Source: Candidatus Paracaedibacteraceae bacterium (GTDB lineage Bacteria; Pseudomonadota; Alphaproteobacteria; Paracaedibacterales; Paracaedibacteraceae). From it: 64,000 nucleotides of DNA. Positions 1-8,544 of this stretch are shown in pieces. A program made the translations under genes and the position numbers. The notes beneath the pieces were generated by a model. It was not told the origin of the DNA. It saw only the letters and a list, made by a program, of their open reading frames with translations, and searched no databases. Each line of letters begins with the position of its first letter. Within the stretch, counting starts at the first letter, position 1. Where the stretch lies: contig JAHBYH010000003.1 of assembly GCA_019636055.1 (NCBI GenBank), forward strand, positions 201,501 to 265,500, read 5' to 3'.

Positions 1-134
1 TCTCTTTAGGTATTCGGTCAAAACGTTATGCTGCCGTCATAGAGAACGGCATTGTTACGCACCTTAATATCGAAGATTCCCCGGGAACCTGTTCAGTTTC
101 AAAGGCTGATACGATCTTAGAAGGTTTGCTTTAG
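1..134 (+). CDS. Peroxiredoxin (redoxin family), C-terminal fragment
   Basis: Only the last 43 codons are in the window, read in frame from base 3 and ending at a TAG at 132-134. The peptide has the pattern of the C-terminus of Prx5/AhpE-type thiol peroxidases: an R-S-K-R-Y-A strand, a V-I-E-N-G turn, a strand followed by an acidic residue and S-P-G, and the final helix ADTILEGLL. Such enzymes reduce peroxides with a cysteine that would lie upstream of the window. The stop directly abuts the stop of the opposite-strand gene at 135, with no intergenic base. The family call rests on a short tail, so a related redoxin subgroup is possible. Confidence 0.7.
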   Translation, partial: SLGIRSKRYAAVIENGIVTHLNIEDSPGTCSVSKADTILEGLL

Positions 135-1466
135 TCATTTGTTCTCTGTTATCTCGCGCCCTGATGGCATATCTTGATCAAATTGATTTCCAGCTTGGAA
201 TGCTCTTTCATCAAGGGACGACCAACCCGGGCCTTCGAATCCTCGTGAGATCGTTTCCCCCATAGAAGAAAAATCTGGGCTATCGGATGATTCTCGTGGT
301 GCTGAATTATCATCAGTATTTTTTCCAAGGCTCGCTATATCTGGAAGGATATCAGGGTTATCCGCGTGATCATCTGATGAGGATTCACGGAGACGGCGTT
401 CCTCCTCTTCTTCATCCTGTCGTTTAAGTTGTCGCATGAGATTTAAAAGTTCTTCGGCAGTTGCGTTCGGTTTTTGTTTAATAGCCCGATCAAAGTAACC
501 GTTCATGACATCTAGATAACGTGACAATTCTAATGTTGATTTTAACCAAGCGGTTATTGCTTTCTTGCGCATCTCAGGATTATTTTTTGTAAGGATGGTT
601 ACAATCTCTGAGCCAATCGCGGCTAGGTGTTTGTCACGCTGGGTATTCACATCTCTGGTGAATTGTTCTGTAGTTCGTCCCCATTTCCCCCCACTCACAA
701 AGTGACAGGCACCTTCGAAGCATTTGCGAATAAAGCCGGGGAGATTTAGAATGTCAAAGCCAATTCTTTTTAAGTCATCTGCGGAAAATATAATTTTTTC
801 ATCTAATATACCAAGCAGTTCTGTTTTTAATCCTGTTAGAGCATCAACAAGGTCAATATAATTTTTTAGTCGGTCTAAAGTAAAGTTCCAAAGGGTAATA
901 ATTGTCATATCCTGGGTTAAACTGATCGCTGGCTTTGTTGATAGATTCATTCCCATAAAATCTCGCATGCCATTAATTAAATTTGTACTATCATCAACTA
1001 ACCCTATTTCGCTCGTCAGTATACTGAGTCTTGAAATTAATTTTTGGCTGGGATTCCCATCTAAAACTTTTGGTTTTTCGTTTGCTAGATTATCAAGAAC
1101 TGGTGTTTGTTGTTCTTGGATCTGCTGAAGTAACATCTGATTGAGGATTACTAATGATTTTGAAAGGTCGATATAATGCTTTAAGGAGTTAAGACTTACA
1201 TCCCATAAAACAAGCATTGTTGCATGATTTACGGCAATAACACCCCGTTGATTTGAACTCGGAGTTAATTCATTAATTCCTTCTTGTAATGTTTGGATTG
1301 GTTGACTCAGTTTTTTATCTAGCCTAGGCATGAGATTTATTAATTTGCTAATTAAAGCTTGTTTAACAGGTAAAAGTTGGTCGCCCCCAGATGATTCAGA
1401 TGGTTGTGAATCCATTGCATTGGAAAAATTTAAGGTTAAAAGCGCAGTGGTGATAAGTCTAATCAT
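135..1466 (-). CDS. Secreted hypothetical protein, 443 aa
   Basis: The protein begins with an apparent Sec signal (MIRLITTALLTLNFSNA), so export to the periplasm or beyond is likely. The mature part is mostly predicted-helical, with two similar stretches of the form D-x-T-x-x-x-LW(D/N)-x-x-L-x-x-L-(K)-x-YIDL (about residues 80-100 and 185-205), suggesting an internal repeat. The tail (about 350-443) is acidic and low-complexity, with a run of glutamates and many S/D residues. I recognise no family. It is the last gene of a minus-strand trio of secreted proteins, 13 bp after its upstream neighbour, so probably co-transcribed. No catalytic motif is visible. Confidence 0.7.
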   Translation of the reverse strand: MIRLITTALLTLNFSNAMDSQPSESSGGDQLLPVKQALISKLINLMPRLDKKLSQPIQTLQEGINELTPSSNQRGVIAVNHATMLVLWDVSLNSLKHYIDLSKSLVILNQMLLQQIQEQQTPVLDNLANEKPKVLDGNPSQKLISRLSILTSEIGLVDDSTNLINGMRDFMGMNLSTKPAISLTQDMTIITLWNFTLDRLKNYIDLVDALTGLKTELLGILDEKIIFSADDLKRIGFDILNLPGFIRKCFEGACHFVSGGKWGRTTEQFTRDVNTQRDKHLAAIGSEIVTILTKNNPEMRKKAITAWLKSTLELSRYLDVMNGYFDRAIKQKPNATAEELLNLMRQLKRQDEEEEERRLRESSSDDHADNPDILPDIASLGKNTDDNSAPRESSDSPDFSSMGETISRGFEGPGWSSLDERAFQAGNQFDQDMPSGREITENK

Positions 1467-1479
1467 ATGGGGGACTTTC

Positions 1480-2124
1480 TTACTGGGATAACTTCTGAAG
1501 AAGTTCTTCTAAACTAGGTAATTCTTGATCGACTCGGCCTTGATCTTCACGTAGTATTTGAATTTTTTGTCTAAGATCGTCAACTAACCTTTGCTTTTCT
1601 TGATCGATTTGCCCTGATTGTTGGACTAACCGTGCTAGAGTTTCAATTTGCTTTTGAATTTGCATGACAGCTTCACCCGATTGCTTAGATAAATTTTCAA
1701 GTTGGGCCATTTTTCCAAGGATAGACTGAATAGATGCTGACAGATTTTGGGTCAAGTCTTCAGCTTCGATTCCCAAGTCCAAACCTTGTCCTATATTAGT
1801 CCGAGCATATTCTTCATGTTTGCGTGCGCTCTCAATACTACGTAAGGCCTCTTCTGGATTAATACGTACTTTTTCTGATCGAAGTCGCATAGCTTGGCGT
1901 ATTTTTGTCTTTGCGTCTAGTGCTTCACCTGAGCTTACTTTCCCCGGAAACAATGTTTCCCAATCATTTTGTATCAGACGCAAATTTAAATCTGCATCTG
2001 CAAGTTGTTGAGCTGACATGTTTTTGATCTGATTAAGTGTTGGTTTTGGCGCGGGATTATCCATGCTTAATGCCGGTAAAATACTGATTACACTTAATAA
2101 AGCAATTTTTCTGACTAAAGACAT
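1480..2124 (-). CDS. Secreted coiled-coil protein, 214 aa
   Basis: A signal peptide (MSLVRKIALLSVISILPALS) is followed by a helical region and a C-terminal coiled coil (about residues 125-214) rich in Q, L, E and K heptads. The start is supported by a strong AGGAGGG Shine-Dalgarno just upstream on the minus strand. Residues 35-110 contain a module with a NLR motif, a K-x-x-IRQAMR helix and a SIESARKHEEYAR helix. The same order recurs in the small plus-strand gene at 4043-4423, so the two look paralogous. Function unknown; a periplasmic structural or envelope-spanning role is inference. It lies between two other secreted genes on the same strand. Confidence 0.75.
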   Translation of the reverse strand: MSLVRKIALLSVISILPALSMDNPAPKPTLNQIKNMSAQQLADADLNLRLIQNDWETLFPGKVSSGEALDAKTKIRQAMRLRSEKVRINPEEALRSIESARKHEEYARTNIGQGLDLGIEAEDLTQNLSASIQSILGKMAQLENLSKQSGEAVMQIQKQIETLARLVQQSGQIDQEKQRLVDDLRQKIQILREDQGRVDQELPSLEELLQKLSQ

Positions 2125-2144
2125 TTTTCCCTCCTGATATAAGA

Positions 2145-3197
2145 CTATTGCATGTGTTGTAGGATATCGTTCATTTGATCGTATTCACGCTGAGTACGCT
2201 GAATTTGTTCATTAAGGTCGTCAACCGACGTTTGTAGGCGAGCTCGTAACTGTTCGTAATGCTGGTGACGTTCATCGGCTTGTTGCGTCAAGTCTTGACG
2301 CATTCTCTCGACGATTTGTCGTAACTGGCTCATTTTTTCCGCCAGTTCTCCGTTTAAGTTTTGCATTTGTTGAGTATAGCCTGCCAAGGAAAGTCCAAAA
2401 TCGCTGACAATGCCTTCGAGGTCTAGTGAACTATTAAGGAGTTCAGTAAATCGTTGGCGTAGGTCGTTTACTTGTTGGTTAAGCTGGTCAATTTCAGTTT
2501 GTTTTGCTCGAACTTCTTGTTCAAGAGCAATAATCCTTTGTTGGTCAATACCTTGTTGTAGACGGAGCAACCGGATTTCTTCGTCTTTAGCACCAATTTC
2601 TAATGTTAATTGGATAATCTGTTGGCGCAATGTTGTTGAATCTGTAAAAACCTGCTCAAGTTTTGAACGAATATTGGCGTACTGGTTGGCATTGTTATTG
2701 GGAACTAAATTAATGCTGTGTAAATAACCGTCTAAACGGCGGTCAATAGCGTCTAGTTGACCAAGAGCCGTGGCTAACTCTGTTGTTAGATCACGTACCT
2801 GTTGTTTGTATCCCCGCTTTTTTCCTTTTTGACGTTGGATTTCGGCCTCATTTTCCTGAACATCTTTATTGTTTAGCCAGTTGCGCAGAGCATCAAGTTG
2901 TTGTGTGATGCACGTGTGGGTTGATCCATGGCATAAGGCCAAACAAGAAGATGACAATGCTTGGGATACTGCAGCTACATTGGGGGATGTATTGATGGCA
3001 TCGACTGTCTTTTTACAATCAGTAGGAGCGCAGTGTATTTTTATATTACATTTTCCAGTTGTAACAACAGGAGCCCCTTGATTATTAAGGCTATTAAACA
3101 GGACATCTCGTGACTGATTGGTGTATCGTCCCAGTGTTATTTTTTCTACTGCATGAGCTGACAGAGTAGTCAGGATAAGGGCGAATATTTTAAGCAT
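2145..3197 (-). CDS. Secreted coiled-coil protein, 350 aa
   Basis: Translation from the ATG at 3197 gives a clean signal peptide (MLKIFALILTTLSAHA). An upstream TTG at 3230 would add 11 residues before it and is less likely; neither start has a good Shine-Dalgarno. Residues about 30-110 carry several cysteines (NIKIHCAPTDCKK, SSSCLALCHGSTHTC) that could form disulphides in the periplasm. From about 125 to the end there is a long, almost uninterrupted coiled coil rich in Q, R, L and E. It is the first gene of the minus-strand trio, divergent from the beta-barrel gene at 3279 across an 81-bp AT-rich gap that probably holds both promoters. Function not recognised. Confidence 0.72.
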   Translation of the reverse strand: MLKIFALILTTLSAHAVEKITLGRYTNQSRDVLFNSLNNQGAPVVTTGKCNIKIHCAPTDCKKTVDAINTSPNVAAVSQALSSSCLALCHGSTHTCITQQLDALRNWLNNKDVQENEAEIQRQKGKKRGYKQQVRDLTTELATALGQLDAIDRRLDGYLHSINLVPNNNANQYANIRSKLEQVFTDSTTLRQQIIQLTLEIGAKDEEIRLLRLQQGIDQQRIIALEQEVRAKQTEIDQLNQQVNDLRQRFTELLNSSLDLEGIVSDFGLSLAGYTQQMQNLNGELAEKMSQLRQIVERMRQDLTQQADERHQHYEQLRARLQTSVDDLNEQIQRTQREYDQMNDILQHMQ

Positions 3198-3278
3198 ACA
3201 GAACGCAGTAGTGCAACGTTGACTATACAACGAATATATATTCTAATAATTAATATATAGTAAATTTGAGGTAATTCT

Positions 3279-3992
3279 ATGAGAAATAAATTTTTATTTA
3301 TATCTGTATTTGCTTTGGGAACAGAGAGCTCGCAAGCCCATTTTTATGGTGGTGGTGATGTTGGGCTGAATGCAACTCAGTCAAACGTAACCTTTACACG
3401 TGATCCTGATGGAGCAGATCCGCATGGGGACTATTATACGTTAAAACCATCTCATAATTCTTTTGTTGCAGGAATTTTTGGAGGTTGGACCTTTAAGTCA
3501 GGTATTTTCGCTGCAGGAGTTGAGGTTGGTGGTACCGCAAATACAATGAGTGATAAAGTTTTTACCTTAAGTCCACGGGACGGGATTAATGAGAAGTTCA
3601 CAATAAAAAGTCCGGGAAGTTTAGAAGCATCAACGCGATTTGGGGTTTACGTGAACCCGCAAAGCTATTTGTATATCAAACCAGGTGTTATTGTGACCAG
3701 AATAAAAACAACGTTTTCAGGTGTTGATGGCGTTTCAACACCAGGGCAAGTTTATCAAGACCGTCGAGGGGCATCAAGCTCAACAGGGGCATTTAAGTTA
3801 GCTTTTGGCTATGAAGGGTTTGTGTCAACTCGTTTTTCTGTTCGCAGCGAGGTATCTCATACATTTGGGACGAATCATCGCTTACATATCCCAAGCTATG
3901 CGGGTGCTGCTTATTCTGCTGAGCAAACGACCATAAAATTCAGGACATCCCATACGGCATTCAAGATTGGTCTTGCCTACCATTTTTGCTAG
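3279..3992 (+). CDS. Outer-membrane beta-barrel protein (OmpA/opacity-like)
   Basis: The 237-residue product has an N-terminal export signal ending near QAHF and then alternating hydrophobic/polar strands with aromatic ends and glycine-rich turns, typical of small 8-stranded barrels (OMP_b-brl class). Clear strand candidates are YLYIKPGVIVTRI, FKLAFGYEGFVSTRFSVR and the final FKIGLAYHF. The last residue is a cysteine after Phe, so the usual terminal Phe signature is displaced by one. It is divergent from the secreted trio and overlaps the reading frame leading into the next gene, suggesting a shared envelope role. The particular family is inferred from pattern only. Confidence 0.7.
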   Translation: MRNKFLFISVFALGTESSQAHFYGGGDVGLNATQSNVTFTRDPDGADPHGDYYTLKPSHNSFVAGIFGGWTFKSGIFAAGVEVGGTANTMSDKVFTLSPRDGINEKFTIKSPGSLEASTRFGVYVNPQSYLYIKPGVIVTRIKTTFSGVDGVSTPGQVYQDRRGASSSTGAFKLAFGYEGFVSTRFSVRSEVSHTFGTNHRLHIPSYAGAAYSAEQTTIKFRTSHTAFKIGLAYHFC

Positions 3993-4042
3993 TGAAGATT
4001 AAATTCAGTAGGGATAATTATACAATCAGGAGGGGGGTATTT

Positions 4043-4423
4043 ATGTTAAAGGTTATAGCAACATTGTATCTTAGTTCGACAGTCGTTGTCGCATTTGATG
4101 CAGAAAAAATTGAACGATATCGTCAGATGACGATTGAGGAATTGAGTGATGCAGAAGGAAATTTGCGAGAGTTATCTTCTTGGTTAACAGAGACTGACGA
4201 TCAAAGTCTGGACTTTAAGCAAAGAATTTTGGCTGCCTTGCGAAGGAAAAACACTGCTGCATTACCGTCTCTGGCAGACGTGACTACAAGTGTTAAGCGG
4301 GCCAGAGAAGCCGAAGAAAAAATCAGAGCAGATCTCGCCAGGGCAGAGCAGTTGCGTGCGGAGCGAGAGGCATATTTATTGCGATTGAGTGTTATGTTTG
4401 ATGCTGTGCCTCCAACCAGTTGA
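4043..4423 (+). CDS. Small secreted protein, paralogue of the 1480-2124 product
   Basis: The start is the ATG at 4043, preceded by the strong purine tract AGGAGGGGGG at 4029-4038; a longer in-frame extension overlapping the upstream gene is not needed. The 126-residue product has a signal peptide (MLKVIATLYLSSTVVVAF), then a helical domain with the order M-T-I-E-E-L-S-DAEGNLREL, FKQRILAALRRK and VKRAREAEEKIRADLARAE. This parallels the N-terminal half of the minus-strand 214-aa protein at 1480-2124. The long C-terminal coiled coil of that protein is missing. The 3' end overlaps the convergent hydrolase gene by 32 bp. Function unknown. Confidence 0.7.
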   Translation: MLKVIATLYLSSTVVVAFDAEKIERYRQMTIEELSDAEGNLRELSSWLTETDDQSLDFKQRILAALRRKNTAALPSLADVTTSVKRAREAEEKIRADLARAEQLRAEREAYLLRLSVMFDAVPPTS

Positions 4424-5243
4424 CGATTGTATCAATTTGTTCTGGATCCATTAAAGCTGGGGCATGTGCTGCTCCAGAGAACTGAGCAAAATCTACGTTC
4501 TCACGCTCTAACATTTTTTCAACGGTATCTTTGGTTAGAACTTCTGAATTGGCACCACGCAGAACTAATGTTGGGCAAGTTATGGTGTTCCAGATATACC
4601 AGAGATCTGTTTCTTCTTCGGCAAAACAATCAACAATTTTTGGGTCATAATTAAGAATGTAATGACCGTATTCGTTTTTATTAAAACTGTGTTCTGCCAT
4701 ATGGTTTAGCTGTTCCTCGGTTGATATCCCAAATGGTTGCAATAATTGTTGTAAATATTTTTTTGCTGAATCGTAGGTTTTGAATTCGGGCATCAGGCTT
4801 AGATATTGTTTAATACGTAAAAGAGGTGGAGCAGGAATAAAAGGACCGACATCATTAATCACCAAATTTCGGATTGGTGTTTTTTCAAAACTTGCCAATC
4901 CCATGCCAATAATGCCCCCCATAGATGTACCGATCCAGTCAACGAACTCAACGTCCAATCGTGCCACTAATGTCATCATTTCAGACATATGGTTCGGAAT
5001 GTTATAATCAGCAAGATTGAGTTGCCAGTCACTTTTGTTACGACCTGGTATGTCCGGACATATAACGCGGTAGCCTTTTTCAGCCAGATCTCTAGCTACG
5101 TAATCGAAATCTCGGCCATTGCGTGAAAATCCATGGACGCATAGGATCGTTTTATCTGATTTTACGGGACCCCACTCAACATAGTGAATATTGTGAAAGC
5201 CAGAGCTGGCAAGACATTTGATGTATTTATGGCGTGGCGTCAT
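4392..5243 (-). CDS. Alpha/beta-fold hydrolase, 283 aa
   Basis: This is a cytosolic-type alpha/beta hydrolase without a signal peptide. It shows the oxyanion-region HGFS at 37-40, the nucleophile elbow G-T-S-M-G-G with Ser107, and a C-terminal histidine at about 260 in SGAAHAP. The acid expected after strand 6 (in RGANSEVLT) appears to be Glu rather than Asp. The length fits the esterase/epoxide hydrolase/haloperoxidase group. Substrate cannot be read from sequence. The gene converges on the small secreted gene at 4043, sharing 32 bp at the 3' ends, and stands opposite ilvA across an 81-bp gap. Confidence 0.88.
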   Translation of the reverse strand: MTPRHKYIKCLASSGFHNIHYVEWGPVKSDKTILCVHGFSRNGRDFDYVARDLAEKGYRVICPDIPGRNKSDWQLNLADYNIPNHMSEMMTLVARLDVEFVDWIGTSMGGIIGMGLASFEKTPIRNLVINDVGPFIPAPPLLRIKQYLSLMPEFKTYDSAKKYLQQLLQPFGISTEEQLNHMAEHSFNKNEYGHYILNYDPKIVDCFAEEETDLWYIWNTITCPTLVLRGANSEVLTKDTVEKMLERENVDFAQFSGAAHAPALMDPEQIDTIVNWLEAQHQT

Positions 5244-5324
5244 GAAAACTACCCCTTGGTAACGTTTTGTAAACCCTGATACTGTTACTATTATATAGAA
5301 TCAAACTTAGTAAGACCATACTTG

Positions 5325-6536
5325 ATGAATCTTAACGACATTATAAATGCTGCTGATAAAATACAAGGAGTTTTATATCGTACTCCTTTGGTTCCTGCTC
5401 CATGGTTGAGTAAGAAAATTGGGGGAGAGGTTTTCTTAAAACTTGAAAACCTGCAGTATACATCATCATTTAAGCCCCGTGGTGCTTTGATAAAAATGTT
5501 GAAATTGACATCAGAACAACGCAACAAAGGGGTGGTTGCCATGTCGGCTGGTAATCATGCGCAGGGAGTTGCTTTTCATGCGCAACATATGAAGATCTCG
5601 GCAACAATTATTATGCCTGTAACAACCCCTATTGCTAAAGTTGAGCGGACACGCAGCTATGGCGCGAAAGTCGTTTTGTCTGGTAATAATTTAGCCGAGT
5701 CTGAAATAACAGCGCGGCAATATGTAGCACAAGGTTTGACCCTTGTTCATCCTTATGATGACGAGGATGTGATTACAGGGCAGGGGACCGTAGCCTTAGA
5801 GATGCTGCAAGATCAGCCTGATCTTGATACATTAATTATTCCCGTGGGCGGTGGTGGTTTGGCAGCAGGTTGTGCGATTGCAGCAAAAGCCATGAACCCG
5901 GATATTAAACTCTATGGTGTTCAATCAACGGCCTGTCCGGCGATGATCCACTCCTTATACCCAGAGCGGTGGTTTATGCCACCCGATTCAACAGCTTTGC
6001 CCTTAGCAGAAGGTATTGCTGTAAAAAATCCGGGGATCCTAACGCGTGATATTTTGCGTCAGCATATGACAGACATTATTGCAGTCGAGGATCATGAGAT
6101 TGAAGACGCTGTCGATGCGCTATCTATGGGTGGGAAAGTTGTGGCAGAGGGAGCTGGTGCTGCGGGGGTGGCTGCTCTTATTCAAAATCCGGAACTTTTT
6201 ATTGGTCGACGGGTTGGTGTCATCGTTTGTGGGGGGAATATTGATTCTCGGGTATTCTCATCCCTGATTATGCACAGCCTTGTTCGACAGGAAAAATTTA
6301 TTCGTATTAAAGTAAAAATCCCTGATACCGCCGGTACACTTGGGAAAGTGACAACAATTATTGGTGAATTAGGTGGCAATATTTTTGAGCTCGTCCATCA
6401 ACGACATTTCACGGCGCATACATCTAAGATGACGGATCTTGAGGTTACGATCGAGACGCATGGTCGCGATCATTCTAATCAAATTATTCAAAAACTGACA
6501 GATACTGGTTATTTGGCGTACAAGATTGTGGGCTAA
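5325..6536 (+). CDS. ilvA: Threonine ammonia-lyase (threonine dehydratase) with ACT domain
   Basis: A PLP enzyme that deaminates threonine to 2-oxobutyrate and ammonia. The PLP lysine sits in SSFKPRGA (Lys50 from the ATG at 5325) and the phosphate-binding glycine loop is VGGGGLAAG near residue 177. After the roughly 320-residue catalytic fold a single ACT domain (about 328-403, starting near IRIKVKIPDTAGTLGKV) is present, as in the approximately 400-residue enzymes of many alphaproteobacteria. An upstream in-frame TTG at 5322 adds one residue only. No other isoleucine-pathway gene is adjacent, so a catabolic or detoxifying role is as possible as isoleucine synthesis. Confidence 0.92.
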   Translation: MNLNDIINAADKIQGVLYRTPLVPAPWLSKKIGGEVFLKLENLQYTSSFKPRGALIKMLKLTSEQRNKGVVAMSAGNHAQGVAFHAQHMKISATIIMPVTTPIAKVERTRSYGAKVVLSGNNLAESEITARQYVAQGLTLVHPYDDEDVITGQGTVALEMLQDQPDLDTLIIPVGGGGLAAGCAIAAKAMNPDIKLYGVQSTACPAMIHSLYPERWFMPPDSTALPLAEGIAVKNPGILTRDILRQHMTDIIAVEDHEIEDAVDALSMGGKVVAEGAGAAGVAALIQNPELFIGRRVGVIVCGGNIDSRVFSSLIMHSLVRQEKFIRIKVKIPDTAGTLGKVTTIIGELGGNIFELVHQRHFTAHTSKMTDLEVTIETHGRDHSNQIIQKLTDTGYLAYKIVG

Positions 6537-6895
6537 GAGGCATTAAAGCTGTTTAGATAAGCAAAGTTGTATTTTAAAGAAGCTTCTGTCCACCACTCGT
6601 ATGGATTCTTTGAATCGTCATTATCTGATTTCTTAGAGTTATCATAAAAATCGTCATTCCCATCCGAGCCATCAGTTGATCCACCACCTTGGGCGGCATC
6701 AGTTTGAACAAGCTCAGAATGCGAGGATACGCTGCCAAAATCACTTGAGACAACCTCTAATCGAGGATCGGCTGCGATTGTAAATTCGCCACTCATGCCG
6801 GACGGCATGACATCAACGTGGTCGCTGATGTATTCTTCATCTGCTTGGCCATTTGTTGCAACAAGATTTGATATGATGATAAGTGTTTTAATCAT
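6533..6895 (-). CDS. Small secreted acidic protein, 120 aa
   Basis: The product starts with a short signal-like segment (MIKTLIIISNLVATNGQA) and continues as an acidic, S/D/G-rich, probably disordered chain with a GGGSTDGSDGNDD stretch and a run of K/D/N. It ends with an aromatic segment (YEWWTEASLKYNFAYLN). The 3' end overlaps the ilvA stop by 4 bp in convergent orientation. I know no family. The start is followed on the minus strand by a modest purine-rich sequence (GGAGGATAC). Its composition resembles other orphan secreted proteins in this window, so it is probably a real, lineage-restricted gene. Confidence 0.6.
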   Translation of the reverse strand: MIKTLIIISNLVATNGQADEEYISDHVDVMPSGMSGEFTIAADPRLEVVSSDFGSVSSHSELVQTDAAQGGGSTDGSDGNDDFYDNSKKSDNDDSKNPYEWWTEASLKYNFAYLNSFNAS

Positions 6896-7042
6896 TGTAT
6901 CCTCCGACTTTAATTCATACTAGTCGCAATATAGTTAATAGTTGGTTTATTTGTGGGAAAATACTTTTTAATAATATGAGGCTAGAAAATCTCCAGTTAG
7001 AAGTCTACATTATATATGAGGGATAAATTAACGGAGGCCTAA

Positions 7043-8002
7043 ATGGCAGAATATACATTATTACTTTTTGCGCTTGTTGTTCTATTTTTTATTTCGCGTG
7101 GGGCACGTATCGTTCCACAGGGATATGAATACACGGTTGAACGTTTCGGGCGTTACACGCATACATTGACGCCTGGTTTTCACTTGATCATTCCTTTAGT
7201 GGATCGTGTGGGTGCCAAGGTGAACATGATGGAATCTGTTATGGATGTCCCGACACAAGACGTTATTACAAAGGATAACGCAGCCGTGGCAGTTGATGGT
7301 ATCGTGTTTTATCAGGTGTTGGATGCGGCAAAATCTGCATATGAAGTATCAAGCCTTGAACACGCAATTTTGAATTTGACGATGACAAACATTCGTACCG
7401 TCATGGGATCCATGGACTTGGATGAATTGTTATCCAATCGTGAAGTGATTAATGCGCGATTGTTACAAGTTGTTGATGAAGCAACTCATCCTTGGGGTAC
7501 TAAGGTAACTCGTGTTGAAATTAAGGATATTCGTCCGCCGCGGGACTTAGTTGATTCAATGGCGCGTCAGATGAAGGCAGAGCGCGATAAACGTGCCATG
7601 ATTCTTGAGGCTGAAGGTGAACGCCAATCTGCAATTTTGGCTGCCGAAGGAGATAAGCAATCTAAAATTTTGAAAGCCGAGGGTGTTAAACAGTCCATGA
7701 TTCTTGAGGCAGATGCGCGTAAAGAGTCAGCTCAACGCGACGCAGAAGCTCGTGAACGTTTGGCACAGGCTGAGGCATTTGCAACGGAAGCTGTGTCTAA
7801 GGCTGTTAAAGAAGGTTCAACAAAAGCAATTAATTACTTCGTTGCTCAAAAATATGTTGAAGCCTTTAAGGCATTGGCCGAAAGCAATAACCAAAAACTT
7901 GTTTTGATGCCGATGGAAACATCAAGTCTTGTTGGAACAATTTCCGGTATTGCTGAGATTGTCAAGGACAGTATTGGAACTGAAAAACCGAAAGGAAAAT
8001 AA
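7043..8002 (+). CDS. SPFH/Band-7 membrane protease-associated protein (QmcA/stomatin type)
   Basis: The 319-residue protein has one N-terminal membrane segment (about 1-18), then an SPFH domain recognisable by ARIVPQGYEYTVERFGRY, VITKDNAAVAVDG and the conserved KVTRVEIKDIRPP near residue 160. A long charged helix follows with repeated AEGx(R/K)QSxIL units (about 185-235), the oligomerisation coiled coil of stomatins. Such proteins form ring-like microdomains in the inner membrane and work with NfeD partners. The nfeD-like gene begins 2 bp after the stop, which strongly supports the assignment. Start ATG is preceded by the Shine-Dalgarno ACGGAGG. Confidence 0.93.
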   Translation: MAEYTLLLFALVVLFFISRGARIVPQGYEYTVERFGRYTHTLTPGFHLIIPLVDRVGAKVNMMESVMDVPTQDVITKDNAAVAVDGIVFYQVLDAAKSAYEVSSLEHAILNLTMTNIRTVMGSMDLDELLSNREVINARLLQVVDEATHPWGTKVTRVEIKDIRPPRDLVDSMARQMKAERDKRAMILEAEGERQSAILAAEGDKQSKILKAEGVKQSMILEADARKESAQRDAEARERLAQAEAFATEAVSKAVKEGSTKAINYFVAQKYVEAFKALAESNNQKLVLMPMETSSLVGTISGIAEIVKDSIGTEKPKGK

Positions 8003-8004
8003 GG

Positions 8005-8451
8005 ATGATTGATTTTCTTTTGACTCAACTTGGCGCATGGCATTGGTCCTTTTTAGGATTAATGCTTTTGTTTGTCGAGATGATTGTTCCGGGGGCTTTT
8101 TTGGTTTGGATTGGCGCAGCAGCTTTAATTACAGCAGGTGTGACTTATTTGTTTGACCTATTGTTTGTCGCACAAATGTTGATCTTTACTTTATCTTGCT
8201 TGGTTTGTGTCGGGTTTGGAACTTGGGTATACCGCAGTATGGAGATCTCAAAAGAACAATCGACCGTCAATAGGAAAGCAGAGCAGATGGTCGGTTTTAC
8301 CTTTGACCTAAGTGATCCTATAGAAAATGGTGTTGGTCATATTAAATTGGGTGACACTCGCTGGCGCGTTGAAGGCCCGGATCTTCCTGTTGGCTCTAAA
8401 GTTGTTGTCACAGATATAAAAGGTAATAGCTTGGTTGTTGAGAAAGCTTAG
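8005..8451 (+). CDS. NfeD-like membrane protein
   Basis: A 148-residue protein with two or three membrane segments (about 15-75) including the characteristic EMIVPGAFLVWIGAAALI, followed by a C-terminal OB-fold domain (about 85-148) containing the hallmark LGDTRWRVEGPDLPVGSKVVV. This is the short NfeD form lacking the ClpP-like protease domain. It follows the stomatin-family gene by 2 bp, a conserved pair thought to maintain membrane protein quality or microdomains. An intrinsic terminator lies 21 bp beyond the stop, so these two genes form one transcription unit. Confidence 0.93.
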   Translation: MIDFLLTQLGAWHWSFLGLMLLFVEMIVPGAFLVWIGAAALITAGVTYLFDLLFVAQMLIFTLSCLVCVGFGTWVYRSMEISKEQSTVNRKAEQMVGFTFDLSDPIENGVGHIKLGDTRWRVEGPDLPVGSKVVVTDIKGNSLVVEKA

Positions 8452-8471
8452 GTTTTTCCGATTAAACAGTT

Positions 8472-8509
8472 AATCCTGTATTGCAAGATTTGCAATACGG
8501 GATTTTTTT
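8472..8509 (+). terminator. Rho-independent terminator after the SPFH-nfeD pair
   Basis: A 14-bp stem (8472-8485 with 8491-8504, one G-T wobble) closes a 5-base loop and overlaps a run of seven T residues. The T-run is on the plus strand only, so it serves the nfeD-like gene and not the convergent polA. Confidence 0.88.
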
Positions 8510-8544
8510 GTAATTGCAGTGGAGGTACGTATTGTTGTTTATGG

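Noticed and set aside
5291..5542. Minus-strand ORF over the ilvA start
   Set aside because: It overlaps the conserved PLP region of ilvA on the other strand and shows no protein-like features; a shadow.
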